A stretch of DNA of 64,000 nucleotides from Nostoc sp. CHAB 5834 (GTDB taxonomy: Bacteria; Cyanobacteriota; Cyanobacteriia; Cyanobacteriales; Nostocaceae). The notes under the pieces were generated by a model that did no database searches, was not told where the DNA came from, and worked only from the letters and a program-made list of their open reading frames with translations. Below, piece after piece: positions 57,237-64,000 of this stretch. The stretch lies in assembly GCA_020829485.1 (NCBI GenBank), contig JAIVFU010000028.1, positions 13,059-77,058 on the forward strand, written 5' to 3'. Each line of letters starts with the position of its first letter. Within the stretch, counting starts at the first letter, position 1. The translations under genes were made by a program, and so were the position numbers.

Positions 57237-57373
57237 TACCTTCGCCATTTTTTTGTAGGTTGGGTTGAGCGTTCGCGTAGCGTCCCGTAGGGAAGCAAAA
57301 CCCAACGTATTTGTTGGGTTTCGTGCCTCAACCCAACCTACGAATCGAGGTATTTTTCGATTTTGCGAAGGTA
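57237..57373. mobile_element. 137-bp MITE-like element next to the previous one
   Basis: TACCTTCGC / GCGAAGGTA ends and GTAGGTTGGGTTGAG / CTCAACCCAACCTAC inner arms, with a GCGTAGCG-type repeat in the loop. It abuts the preceding element with 2 bp between. A relative of the inner arms is at 24035-24065. Confidence 0.7.
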
Positions 57374-57591
57374 TTGCTTGTAGGACGGCTTTAATTAATT
57401 AGCCTACTTGGGGCAGGGGTTGCCTTTACCAAGGTGGACATTTACAACAATTTTAAGTTAAAGTTGTAATGAGTTTGTTTTAGATTAAGGTCTGAGAAAG
57501 TAGCCGTCAATAAGCAAAAAAATCATTATCGCAACCTGTAACTTTCGCAGCATCAAAACCCAAAACACAAGTACAGGTAGAAAAAGTGGTG

Positions 57592-57606
57592 TGCAATATC
57601 ATTGCA
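57592..57606. promoter_or_regulatory. Inverted repeat upstream of furC
   Basis: TGCAAT-ATC-ATTGCA, centred about 70 bp before the furC ATG. AT-rich and palindromic as Fur/PerR boxes are, but not a canonical box; autoregulation is a guess. Confidence 0.35.
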
Positions 57607-57670
57607 TATATTAAATAAGCAATAAACATTTAAATGGGAAAATTCCCGTCAACAGTTAAGAAGCTGTAAT

Positions 57671-58117
57671 ATGCAAAAAGAAACAATTTCTACAAAACCA
57701 ATTCGTTCCCTAGAAGATGCGCTTGAGCAGTGCCAAATCTTGGGTATGCGCGTCAGCCGCCAGCGTCGCTTTATTCTGGAATTACTTTGGCAAGCAAATG
57801 AACATCTTTCTGCTAGAGAGATTTACGATCGCTTAAACCAACAAGGTAAAGATATCGGTCATACTTCTGTTTATCAAAATTTAGAAGCATTATCCAGTCA
57901 GGGCATCATTGAGTGTATTGAACGTTGTGATGGGCGTTTGTACGGCAATATCAGTGATTCTCACAGTCATGTAAACTGTATAGATACAAATCAAATTCTT
58001 GATGTTCATGTGGAACTGCCAGAAGAGTTAATCCGCAAAATTGAAGAAGAAACAGGAGTGCGGATTACTGACTACAGTATTAACTTTGTTGGCTACCGTA
58101 ACCCGCAAGAGGGGTAG
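57671..58117 (+). CDS. furC: Fur-family regulator of the FurC/PerR type
   Basis: 148 residues. Winged helix (MRVSRQRRFILELLWQANEH; HTSVYQNLEALSSQGI) and a short dimer domain (YGNISDSHSHVNCIDTNQIL). The paired CxxC zinc cysteines of typical Fur are missing (only the Cys of HVNC is kept), as in Anabaena FurC, which works as the peroxide regulator. The sequence closely resembles FurC from memory. Transcribed alone; a palindrome lies upstream. Confidence 0.85.
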   Translation: MQKETISTKPIRSLEDALEQCQILGMRVSRQRRFILELLWQANEHLSAREIYDRLNQQGKDIGHTSVYQNLEALSSQGIIECIERCDGRLYGNISDSHSHVNCIDTNQILDVHVELPEELIRKIEEETGVRITDYSINFVGYRNPQEG

Positions 58118-58182
58118 GGGGCGGGGGGCAGGGGGCAGGGAAAGAAGAACTATTGATTGATTCTTGAGCAATGCCCTATTCC

Positions 58183-61100
58183 CTATTCCCCAATAGAATT
58201 ATTACCAAAAATTGTCTCATCATCGGCATCATCATATAAATCTGCTGGTAAAATTGTGCCTTCGGAGCTTTCAATTAGTCCGATCGCAGGGAGCTTATTC
58301 CAATTATTATCTGTGTTTGTCGCAATTTTGACGGTGTTTAAGAAGGGCTGCTGCGATGCCTGCGGCGATAAACTACGCAAATGCTTCAATCTTTGAAACG
58401 ACTCTTGGGAGAAGGAAGCATCATTATCGATGGCTAGTTTTTTGTCAGCCTCAGTGAGAATGGCATCAAATAAGCAGGCGTTAGTGAGATTGGCAGAACT
58501 AAGATTTGCCCCCATAAGATTTGCCTGTTGCAGGTTTGCGCCTGTAAGGTTTGCACCTGCAAGGTTTGCACCTGTGAGGTTTGCCTGTTGCAAATTCGCT
58601 CCTGCGAGGTTCGCCTGTTGCAAATTCGCTCCAGCCAAATTCGCCCCGATTAACTCCGCATTGGATAAGTTTGTCTGCTCAAGATTTACCCCAGCTAACA
58701 TTACTTGTAACAAAGAGGCTCCCGATAAATTGAGTCCAGCCAGAGACTTAATTCGGGTTGCGAAGGCATTCTTATGTAAAAGGCTTGTTCTAGCAATCAG
58801 CGCACTTAAAGCCTCTGGATTGAATTCTGCCAAATTGGTTGGATTCCCACAAGGCCAAAAGGGAACTTTTGTTTCTCGGTAGCAAGCACAAAGCAATAAA
58901 AACACATTCAGTCCCACCGCAGCATTCACCTGCTCAACATTCACCGGATTTTGCAGTGCGTGAAAATGAGTCAAAGCTTTGTGGGCTATACCTTCATCCA
59001 ACCAGCAGCCTTGACAGTAACCACGCCAGAAAGACAAAAGCCGTTGAAACAAAACTTCAAAAGAAAACTTGTGCTTTTGCTGTCGGCGTAAAATTGCGTA
59101 GGCGCAGCCCGCCGCAGGCATCGCCAATTGCTCAATTTCTTGGCTGAGTATGCCGTAACCCAGTAAATTGTAAATATGCTGGGCAACGCTACTAGGAGAA
59201 TCAAGTACAAAGGTGAGCCTGCCATAAACCTCATTTTGGCACTGAGTCAGTAATTTCAACTCAGCAGCCACAGCCTCAGCACAAAGATATTCTCCTAACT
59301 TGACATGGGAAAATTCAATTAAACTACTTTTCGCTGCGCTTTCTAAATCCCGAATTTTAAAATAAAACGCTGGTAAAGTATTAAATTCACCAGTCAAATT
59401 AATTTGATGACGTTGTGAGTGTAAAATTTTCAGAGCGATCGCTTGCATCTGTTCAAGTAAATCTTGAGGATGACGATTCGCTAGTAAATTAGCGATCGCT
59501 TCTGGAGTCCGATGGATATGAGCCAATCCTGAGCGCAGTAGCATCGTCTTAATACCGCCAGTTAGCGGATAGCTCAACAACCATCGACTCAGGCGATGAT
59601 GAATTTCCCACAACAGAGACGATTTTGGGTTATTAGCAGCTAAGTGTAATAGTTCATCATCTAGCAGTCCCTCTCGGTGTAAGATGCCCAATAAATGTAG
59701 TGTCAGGGGTTGACGGATAAGGACAGATAATTCTCTTAACTTTGATCGATCGGCAAATAACCCTGCCTGTTTTAAGAATGTAAAGAAATTTTGAGCGATC
59801 GCCAAAGATTGTACTTTTGTCCATTGCTGAAACCATTGTTTTAGTTCCTCTGCATCCAACGGCTGAATGATAATTCGCTTCAATGGCAATGGTATCTCTG
59901 GGGCAATTTCTTGTAATGTCGTTGATCGACTCGTTAAGAAAATTTTGTGTCTATGCTGAGATTGAAAGTTCAGTAATTGCTGAATAAAAATTGCTTTTGC
60001 CCTTATACCATGAGCAGAAGGGGGCAGTTCATCCAAACCATCTAGCAGCAACAAACAAGGGACATTTTCTTGCTCTAACCAAGTTGAAAGATTAACAGCA
60101 AAGGCAGAATTTAGGGTTTCGATGAAGGTTTTGCCATAAGTTACATCTCGTAACCTAATTACTATAGGCATCCAAATAGGGTAAAATTCCTGTGCTACCT
60201 GTGCTGCCCAAAGTTGACAAAAACTAGTTTTTCCATAACCAGGTTCCGATTCAATGAGAGCGATCGTTTCTAAATCAGCTAGCTGTTGCTGCGCCCATGT
60301 TTTTAAATCAACTGGCTTAACAGTTTTTTTATCTTGCTCAGAAATACTTTCCTCTATTGGTAAGCCTTTTTGTGCAACATAGATATCCTTGAGGGCAAAG
60401 GATTCCATGAGCAACGGCATACTAAGGTTTTTAATCAAACTTGCCCGATAATGTTCTCGGTGCAAATCAATTTTCTCAGTGGCTATAGAACCCAGTTCTG
60501 GGGCGATCAAACTGGGAGATAATGAAATCCCTAAACGAAAAAATTTTTGCAGTTGGGCTAAAGGTGCAGCATTTTCGGTAACGACTACCAGTAAGTAACC
60601 AGGAAGTGAGTTGAGCAAACGCTCTGTTAGGAGTTTAGCTTCAGGTTCCTCTGCACCATTGGCAACTAACCAAGCTATAGCAGCGTTATTTATTTGTTGC
60701 ACAAGTAATGAGTCGGCAACTAAAGACAGCGCTTGTTCAGCTTGAGTGTCAGTTAATTTACCTGGACTGAGAGTTTTTAGTAACCCTTGCAGTTGTGAAT
60801 CTTGGAGGGTGAGTTTCCCCACTTCCTCCCTCAGGATAGGTATATTTGCCCGGTCTAGCCACGGTTTTTGCAAGCTTGCTTCCTGCTCTAAAATTGCTTG
60901 CAAAGCATGGAGATAGCCAATTTGAAACGCCAGCCATGTGCCTTCGTTACGTTTTAACGGTTTTTTTTGGCTGAGGCTACGCAACAGGTTTTCTGTCAAC
61001 TGGGAAATGACACTGATTTCCTCCCAAACAACCCCTAAAGGCAGTTCTAAAACCTCTACCAAGGTACAGATATCAAAAGGCATGAGGCTTTTGACTTCCA

Positions 61101-61212
61101 TATCCTGAACAATCCGGTAGGCAATACCTGCCAATTGCCCTACTGAAAATCCTTTGATTTGATTGATTGCGATATAGCGTTCTGCCAACCAGTGCCGAAT
61201 ACTCAAGTTCAT
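58183..61212 (-). CDS. NACHT STAND ATPase with pentapeptide repeats
   Basis: 1009 residues. N-terminal ~260: helical, unassigned. NACHT core: Walker A EPGYGKTS (323-330) and Walker B LLLLDGLDEL (387-396), followed by the NACHT helical region (IFLTSRSTTLQEIAPEIPLP). About residues 835-915 are pentapeptide repeats (NLSNAELIGANLAGANLQQA..), an ideal beta-helix. A low-complexity acidic tail closes it. STAND proteins sense ligands and oligomerise; many bacterial NACHT proteins act in phage defence, but cyanobacterial ones have no fixed role. No separate effector gene is adjacent. Residues read from 59096-59124 (AMPAAGCAYAIL) come from a dispersed repeat. Confidence 0.85.
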   Translation of the reverse strand: MNLSIRHWLAERYIAINQIKGFSVGQLAGIAYRIVQDMEVKSLMPFDICTLVEVLELPLGVVWEEISVISQLTENLLRSLSQKKPLKRNEGTWLAFQIGYLHALQAILEQEASLQKPWLDRANIPILREEVGKLTLQDSQLQGLLKTLSPGKLTDTQAEQALSLVADSLLVQQINNAAIAWLVANGAEEPEAKLLTERLLNSLPGYLLVVVTENAAPLAQLQKFFRLGISLSPSLIAPELGSIATEKIDLHREHYRASLIKNLSMPLLMESFALKDIYVAQKGLPIEESISEQDKKTVKPVDLKTWAQQQLADLETIALIESEPGYGKTSFCQLWAAQVAQEFYPIWMPIVIRLRDVTYGKTFIETLNSAFAVNLSTWLEQENVPCLLLLDGLDELPPSAHGIRAKAIFIQQLLNFQSQHRHKIFLTSRSTTLQEIAPEIPLPLKRIIIQPLDAEELKQWFQQWTKVQSLAIAQNFFTFLKQAGLFADRSKLRELSVLIRQPLTLHLLGILHREGLLDDELLHLAANNPKSSLLWEIHHRLSRWLLSYPLTGGIKTMLLRSGLAHIHRTPEAIANLLANRHPQDLLEQMQAIALKILHSQRHQINLTGEFNTLPAFYFKIRDLESAAKSSLIEFSHVKLGEYLCAEAVAAELKLLTQCQNEVYGRLTFVLDSPSSVAQHIYNLLGYGILSQEIEQLAMPAAGCAYAILRRQQKHKFSFEVLFQRLLSFWRGYCQGCWLDEGIAHKALTHFHALQNPVNVEQVNAAVGLNVFLLLCACYRETKVPFWPCGNPTNLAEFNPEALSALIARTSLLHKNAFATRIKSLAGLNLSGASLLQVMLAGVNLEQTNLSNAELIGANLAGANLQQANLAGANLQQANLTGANLAGANLTGANLQQANLMGANLSSANLTNACLFDAILTEADKKLAIDNDASFSQESFQRLKHLRSLSPQASQQPFLNTVKIATNTDNNWNKLPAIGLIESSEGTILPADLYDDADDETIFGNNSIGE
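59096..59124. repeat. Dispersed GCGTAGGC..GGCATCGC repeat inside the NACHT gene
   Basis: 29 bp with 4 changes from 41001-41029, read in frame within the coding sequence. Confidence 0.7.
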
Positions 61213-61382
61213 TTAATTACACAGTGAAGGCTGCATAAGGCAATTATGATCGATTTATCAGTTTGCGAAAACAGGTGACAATGGGGAAGACAAAGTTTTG
61301 TATCAAAGCTGTTTTCTGATTGGTAAAAAACAGTGCTTGTGTAATTGAGTAAACTGTTACGCAAATAACATTGTACATTTAC

Positions 61383-61440
61383 CTGATGACTGATGACTGA
61401 TGACTGTTGACCGTTGACTGATGACCGATAACCGTCAACG
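61383..61440. repeat. Tandem TGATGAC heptamers
   Basis: TGATGACTGATGACTGATGA and degenerate GTTGACC/GATAACC units; STRR-type, between the NACHT gene and the receiver gene. Confidence 0.8.
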
Positions 61441-61486
61441 ATTATAAAGAATGTTTATATAATTTAGACGCATATCAGCTTAAACT

Positions 61487-63283
61487 ATGAGCGATCGCCC
61501 GATAAAATTATTGTTAATCGACCAAGACCCGATTTTTCGTCTGGGATTACGGCTAGCTCTAGAAGCAATTCCTAGCCTGGAAGTAACAGAAGTGGTAGAA
61601 AGTGATACTGCTGCCTTGCAGATTTTAGCAGAAATTGCCCAAAAAGACCCAAATCAGGTAAATTTGGTAGTTTTGGAATTCGGTAATGGTCGCTCCACCA
61701 CTAGTCAACAGCTAGGTTTACAATTCTGTCGGCAACTCAGAGCCTTATATCCCAACCTGCCAATTTTACTTCTCAGTTCTATTCAAGAACAAGGACTGCT
61801 ATTGGCTGCAAAATCTGTTGGTATTAATGGCTACTGCCCCAAAGGTACACCACTTACTGAGTTAGTCGCCGCCATGCAAGAAGTTGCAGATGGTGGTGAC
61901 TATTGGTTTCAAGACACGCAAGCAATCATAACTCCCCACTCCCCACTCCCTAGTACAGACGCGATTAATCGCGTCTCTCCCCACTCCCCACTCCCCACTC
62001 CCCACTCCCCACTCCCTTTACATAGACTCCGAAATAATTTACGTTTGTCAGGAATTGCTCACATTGAAGCTACCCTAGCCGCAGTAACAGCACAATTACA
62101 AGTTCCCGGACTACCAGTATTAGATCGAGCAATTCTAGCTGGACAACGGCGAGAACTGCTAGCGGCTCGTTGGTTGCTAAATCGGTTGTTGGTTTCATCA
62201 CAAGAAAAGCAACAGGAAAATGTCTCCGTTGGTGATGAACCGCCTCTGCCTGCTTCGTTGAGTAGTGCCATTCAACAAAGGCAAACTGTGTCACCTTTAC
62301 TGAGTCCGGGAACACTACAATCTGCCTTATTTGCATCTTGTGTTACCAAACTTCAATTACCTTTACGAAATGTCACAGATATACCTTTAGAAATTGATAT
62401 ATTTCGTGAAGATAAAAAACGGGAATTACTTTATATTATCCTGCAAAAAGTGGCTGAACAGTTGGATGAATTGCGTGTTTCTCAATTAGAGATAAATCAA
62501 TTACATCAGGTACATATTAGCTTGTTACGCGAGTTATGGCAAGCAGCGATCACAGACTTTTTTGGCAAATTTTCTCGGATGAAATTAGGTAATCAAAACA
62601 TAGAAATTGTTAATTATTTATTATCAAGCATAGAAGTTGTGCAAAGAGATATTCTTAATAAAATTCCGCTAGTTTGTGAGTTGTATTCCTATCTACTATT
62701 TCAAAGAGAATTGAACATTGATAATACCTCCTATCCAGTAGTCAGCCCTGAAGCCAAGTCCCAAGCATTAATGATTTTAGAGAACTTGTTGATTCAGGTA
62801 GCGAATGGGGTAGTGCAACCACTGCTAAATTCTTTAGCAGATGTAGAGGAAATTAAACAAAATTTTTATGGACGGCAATTGATTTCCACAAGAGAAATTG
62901 AACGATTTAGAAATGATTTGTCGTGGAAATATCGATTAAAAAATTATATAAATGAACCAAAAGCAGTTTTTGAAAGTCGCCACGAACTATTTGTAATTGC
63001 GCCTCGTGGTATTGCCATTACTTCAGTTTATGCTCCTCGAAATCAGGAATTAGTAAAATTTTCTAATATTCCTTTAGTAGTGACATTGCTTTTAGAATTT
63101 AGTGATGCGATTGCACCGCGTTTAAAATCACTATTAGCTTTTGCAGGTAGTGGTATAGTCTTCATTCTCACGCAAATAATTGGTAGAGGTTTAGGTTTAA
63201 TCGGTCGTGGTATTCTTCAAGGTATTGGTAGTGCTTCGTTAATAGAAAAGAATTTTAGACGAAATAGCGATCGCTCCAAGTGA
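61487..63283 (+). CDS. Degenerate receiver domain fused to a DUF3685 (Ycf55-like) protein
   Basis: 598 residues. Residues 5-140 form a CheY-like receiver: acidic pair D12/D14, Ser97, Lys119 (GYCPKGTP). The phospho-acceptor position in the VVLEFGNG strand is Glu64 instead of Asp, so it is a pseudo-receiver. Residues 149-177 (TPHSPLPSTDAIN.. SPHSPLPTPHSPLP) are in-frame heptamer repeats and a GCGATTAATCGC palindrome. The rest is a DUF3685 domain, found in Ycf55 of red-algal plastids, with hydrophobic C-terminal helices (VFILTQIIGRGLGLIGRGIL). Function unknown; no cognate kinase nearby. Confidence 0.8.
   Translation: MSDRPIKLLLIDQDPIFRLGLRLALEAIPSLEVTEVVESDTAALQILAEIAQKDPNQVNLVVLEFGNGRSTTSQQLGLQFCRQLRALYPNLPILLLSSIQEQGLLLAAKSVGINGYCPKGTPLTELVAAMQEVADGGDYWFQDTQAIITPHSPLPSTDAINRVSPHSPLPTPHSPLPLHRLRNNLRLSGIAHIEATLAAVTAQLQVPGLPVLDRAILAGQRRELLAARWLLNRLLVSSQEKQQENVSVGDEPPLPASLSSAIQQRQTVSPLLSPGTLQSALFASCVTKLQLPLRNVTDIPLEIDIFREDKKRELLYIILQKVAEQLDELRVSQLEINQLHQVHISLLRELWQAAITDFFGKFSRMKLGNQNIEIVNYLLSSIEVVQRDILNKIPLVCELYSYLLFQRELNIDNTSYPVVSPEAKSQALMILENLLIQVANGVVQPLLNSLADVEEIKQNFYGRQLISTREIERFRNDLSWKYRLKNYINEPKAVFESRHELFVIAPRGIAITSVYAPRNQELVKFSNIPLVVTLLLEFSDAIAPRLKSLLAFAGSGIVFILTQIIGRGLGLIGRGILQGIGSASLIEKNFRRNSDRSK
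61930..62020. repeat. CCCCACT heptamer array inside the receiver gene
   Basis: ACTCCCC heptamers (61931-61951 and 61978-62017) around ACAGACGCGATTAATCGCGT, all read in frame as a Ser/Pro/His linker. Confidence 0.85.
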
Positions 63284-63302
63284 AGGAGCAGGGGGAGAAA
63301 TC

Positions 63303-63335
63303 AATTCAAAATTCAAAATTCAAAATTCAAAATTA
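63303..63335. repeat. Tandem AATTCAAA octamers
   Basis: AATTCAAAATTCAAAATTCA and on; a reverse copy lies at 47785-47815. Confidence 0.85.
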
Positions 63336-63367
63336 AAGAACTTCTGCCTTCTGGCTTCTCTTTCCCA

Positions 63368-63895
63368 ATGACAAATGATTTTATCGGACTAGCAATTTCT
63401 TATGTTTATGCTATTGGTCTGCTCGTTATTAGCGAGGGACTGCGTAGGCTGTTTGGTGTAAAGGCGGATTTGACCCGCAAGGTAATCCATATTGGTGCAG
63501 GGATGTGGGCTTTCGGTGTCCTGCTACTGTTTAACCACTGGGAAATCGGAATTATACCTTTTGCTAGCTTTATCGGACTCAACTACCTGTTTTACCGCTA
63601 CCGAATCATTGGCGCAATGGATACCCAGGATAGCTCCCCTGGTACAGTTTATTTTGCTATCTCAGTGACGCTGCTTTTCGGGTTACTGTGGCGACCAGAT
63701 GGGCCAGTAGATAGCGTTGCGATCGCAGTAGCTGGGATAATGGCGATGACCTGGGGAGATGCACTAGCAGCATTAATCGGTAGACGCTTCGGGCAGCATA
63801 AATACCAAGTGGGAAATTCTGTGCGTTCCTGGGAAGGTTCAGCAGCAATGTTTGTAGCGAGTACAGTAGTGATCAGCCCTTTCAAGGTCTTGTAA
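63368..63895 (+). pseudogene. Phytol/polyprenol kinase-like (VTE5-like), C-terminally truncated
   Basis: 175 residues. The CTP-dependent kinase pattern is present: SEGLRRLFGVKADLTRKVIH, IGAGMWAFGVLL, then MTWGDALAALIGRRFGQHKY and RSWEGSAAMFVASTVV. Family members run to about 220-240 residues with two or three more membrane segments; here the frame stops ten residues after SAAMF (..ISPFKVL). A transposase frame opens 59 bp further on, so the gene was probably cut by an IS. Intact relatives make phytyl phosphate for tocopherol or recycle dolichol-like lipids. Confidence 0.75.
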
Positions 63896-63953
63896 TTTTC
63901 CCCAAATTATAGTTAGTTGAAAAAATAAAGTTGGTAAACGGGGAATAGCTAGA

Positions 63954-64000
63954 ATGATTATAGGTCAAGTATTTGAGCGTTTTGTAGAAGAAAGTCCGGT
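63954..64000 (+). mobile_element. Start of an IS4-like transposase (partial, runs off the window)
   Basis: ATG-ATT-ATA-GGT.. reads MIIGQVFERFVEESPV, which I recognise as the start of an IS4-type transposase common in Nostoc. The IS left end must lie between about 63876 and 63954. Only 15 codons are visible. Confidence 0.6.

Noticed and set aside
58430..58882. 150-codon repetitive frame (RFAPVRFAPARFAP type)
   Set aside because: Shadow of the pentapeptide repeats on the other strand.

Overview
The window comes from the chromosome of a filamentous, heterocyst-forming cyanobacterium of the Nostoc/Anabaena type. The evidence is the dense GCGATCGC (HIP1) octamers, the hetZ-patU heterocyst regulatory pair, tandem amiC amidases of the kind that drill septal junctions, the NDH-1 assembly factor CRR6, a glycolate dehydrogenase pair, a FurC-type regulator, and many short tandem repeats (CCCCACT-type heptamers, AATTCAAA octamers, TGATGAC heptamers) typical of this group. 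No rRNA, tRNA or CRISPR array was seen.

Layout. 1-5.9 kb: the 3' end of an LptD/OstA-like outer-membrane gene, glcE-glcF (glycolate dehydrogenase, minus strand), an exported MsrB and a tiny lysine-rich ORF. 6-10.2 kb: mreB-mreC-mreD (minus), ssb (plus) and a SIMPL-domain protein (minus). 10.6-23.3 kb: a CPA2 Na+/H+ antiporter, tandem amiC1-amiC2, murI, a small membrane protein, a long-chain prenyl diphosphate synthase, a divergent conserved gene, hetZ and patU. From memory, this block matches the alr0088 to alr0101 neighbourhood of Anabaena PCC 7120, with patU unsplit. 23.3-27.4 kb: a gene remnant, lnt, and an IS605/IS1341-type tnpB element sitting on the 5' end of lnt. 27.4-34.3 kb: gyrA, trmB, a repeat-rich 1.2 kb gap, trpS and a MetF-like gene. 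34.4-46.2 kb: a more accessory stretch with an Rpn-type nuclease, a PsiE-like protein, a TPR protein, an EF-G paralogue, a VapBC-type toxin-antitoxin pair, a prohibitin-like protein, a Uma2 nuclease, the NuiA/NucA inhibitor-nuclease pair and small hypotheticals. 46.3-56.9 kb: a CtpA-family protease, ispG, an isochorismatase-like hydrolase, a LysM-M23 peptidase, HtrA, a DUF760 protein, scpB, ispD, a GT9 glycosyltransferase and crr6. 57-64 kb: back-to-back palindromic elements, furC, a 1009-residue NACHT-pentapeptide STAND protein, a degenerate receiver fused to a DUF3685/Ycf55-like domain, and a phytol-kinase-like gene cut short near the window edge where an IS4-like transposase begins.

Functional themes. 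Envelope and division genes dominate: mreBCD, two amiC, murI, lnt, LysM-M23 and the LptD-like protein, alongside the heterocyst regulators hetZ-patU. Isoprenoid supply (ispG, ispD, prenyl synthase, VTE5-like kinase) and photosynthetic housekeeping (glcEF, crr6) are also present. The most notable layer is repeat and mobile DNA: small dispersed repeats have entered coding genes in frame (glcE, lnt, the receiver gene, the NACHT gene), MITE-like palindromes fill the gaps, and two insertion sequences have altered host genes (tnpB at lnt, IS4-like at the VTE5-like gene). I found no clearly new multi-gene system. The best candidates for a second look are the TnpB element whose predicted guide reads lnt, the NACHT-pentapeptide protein, and the conserved leader and micro-ORF shared by the two amiC genes.
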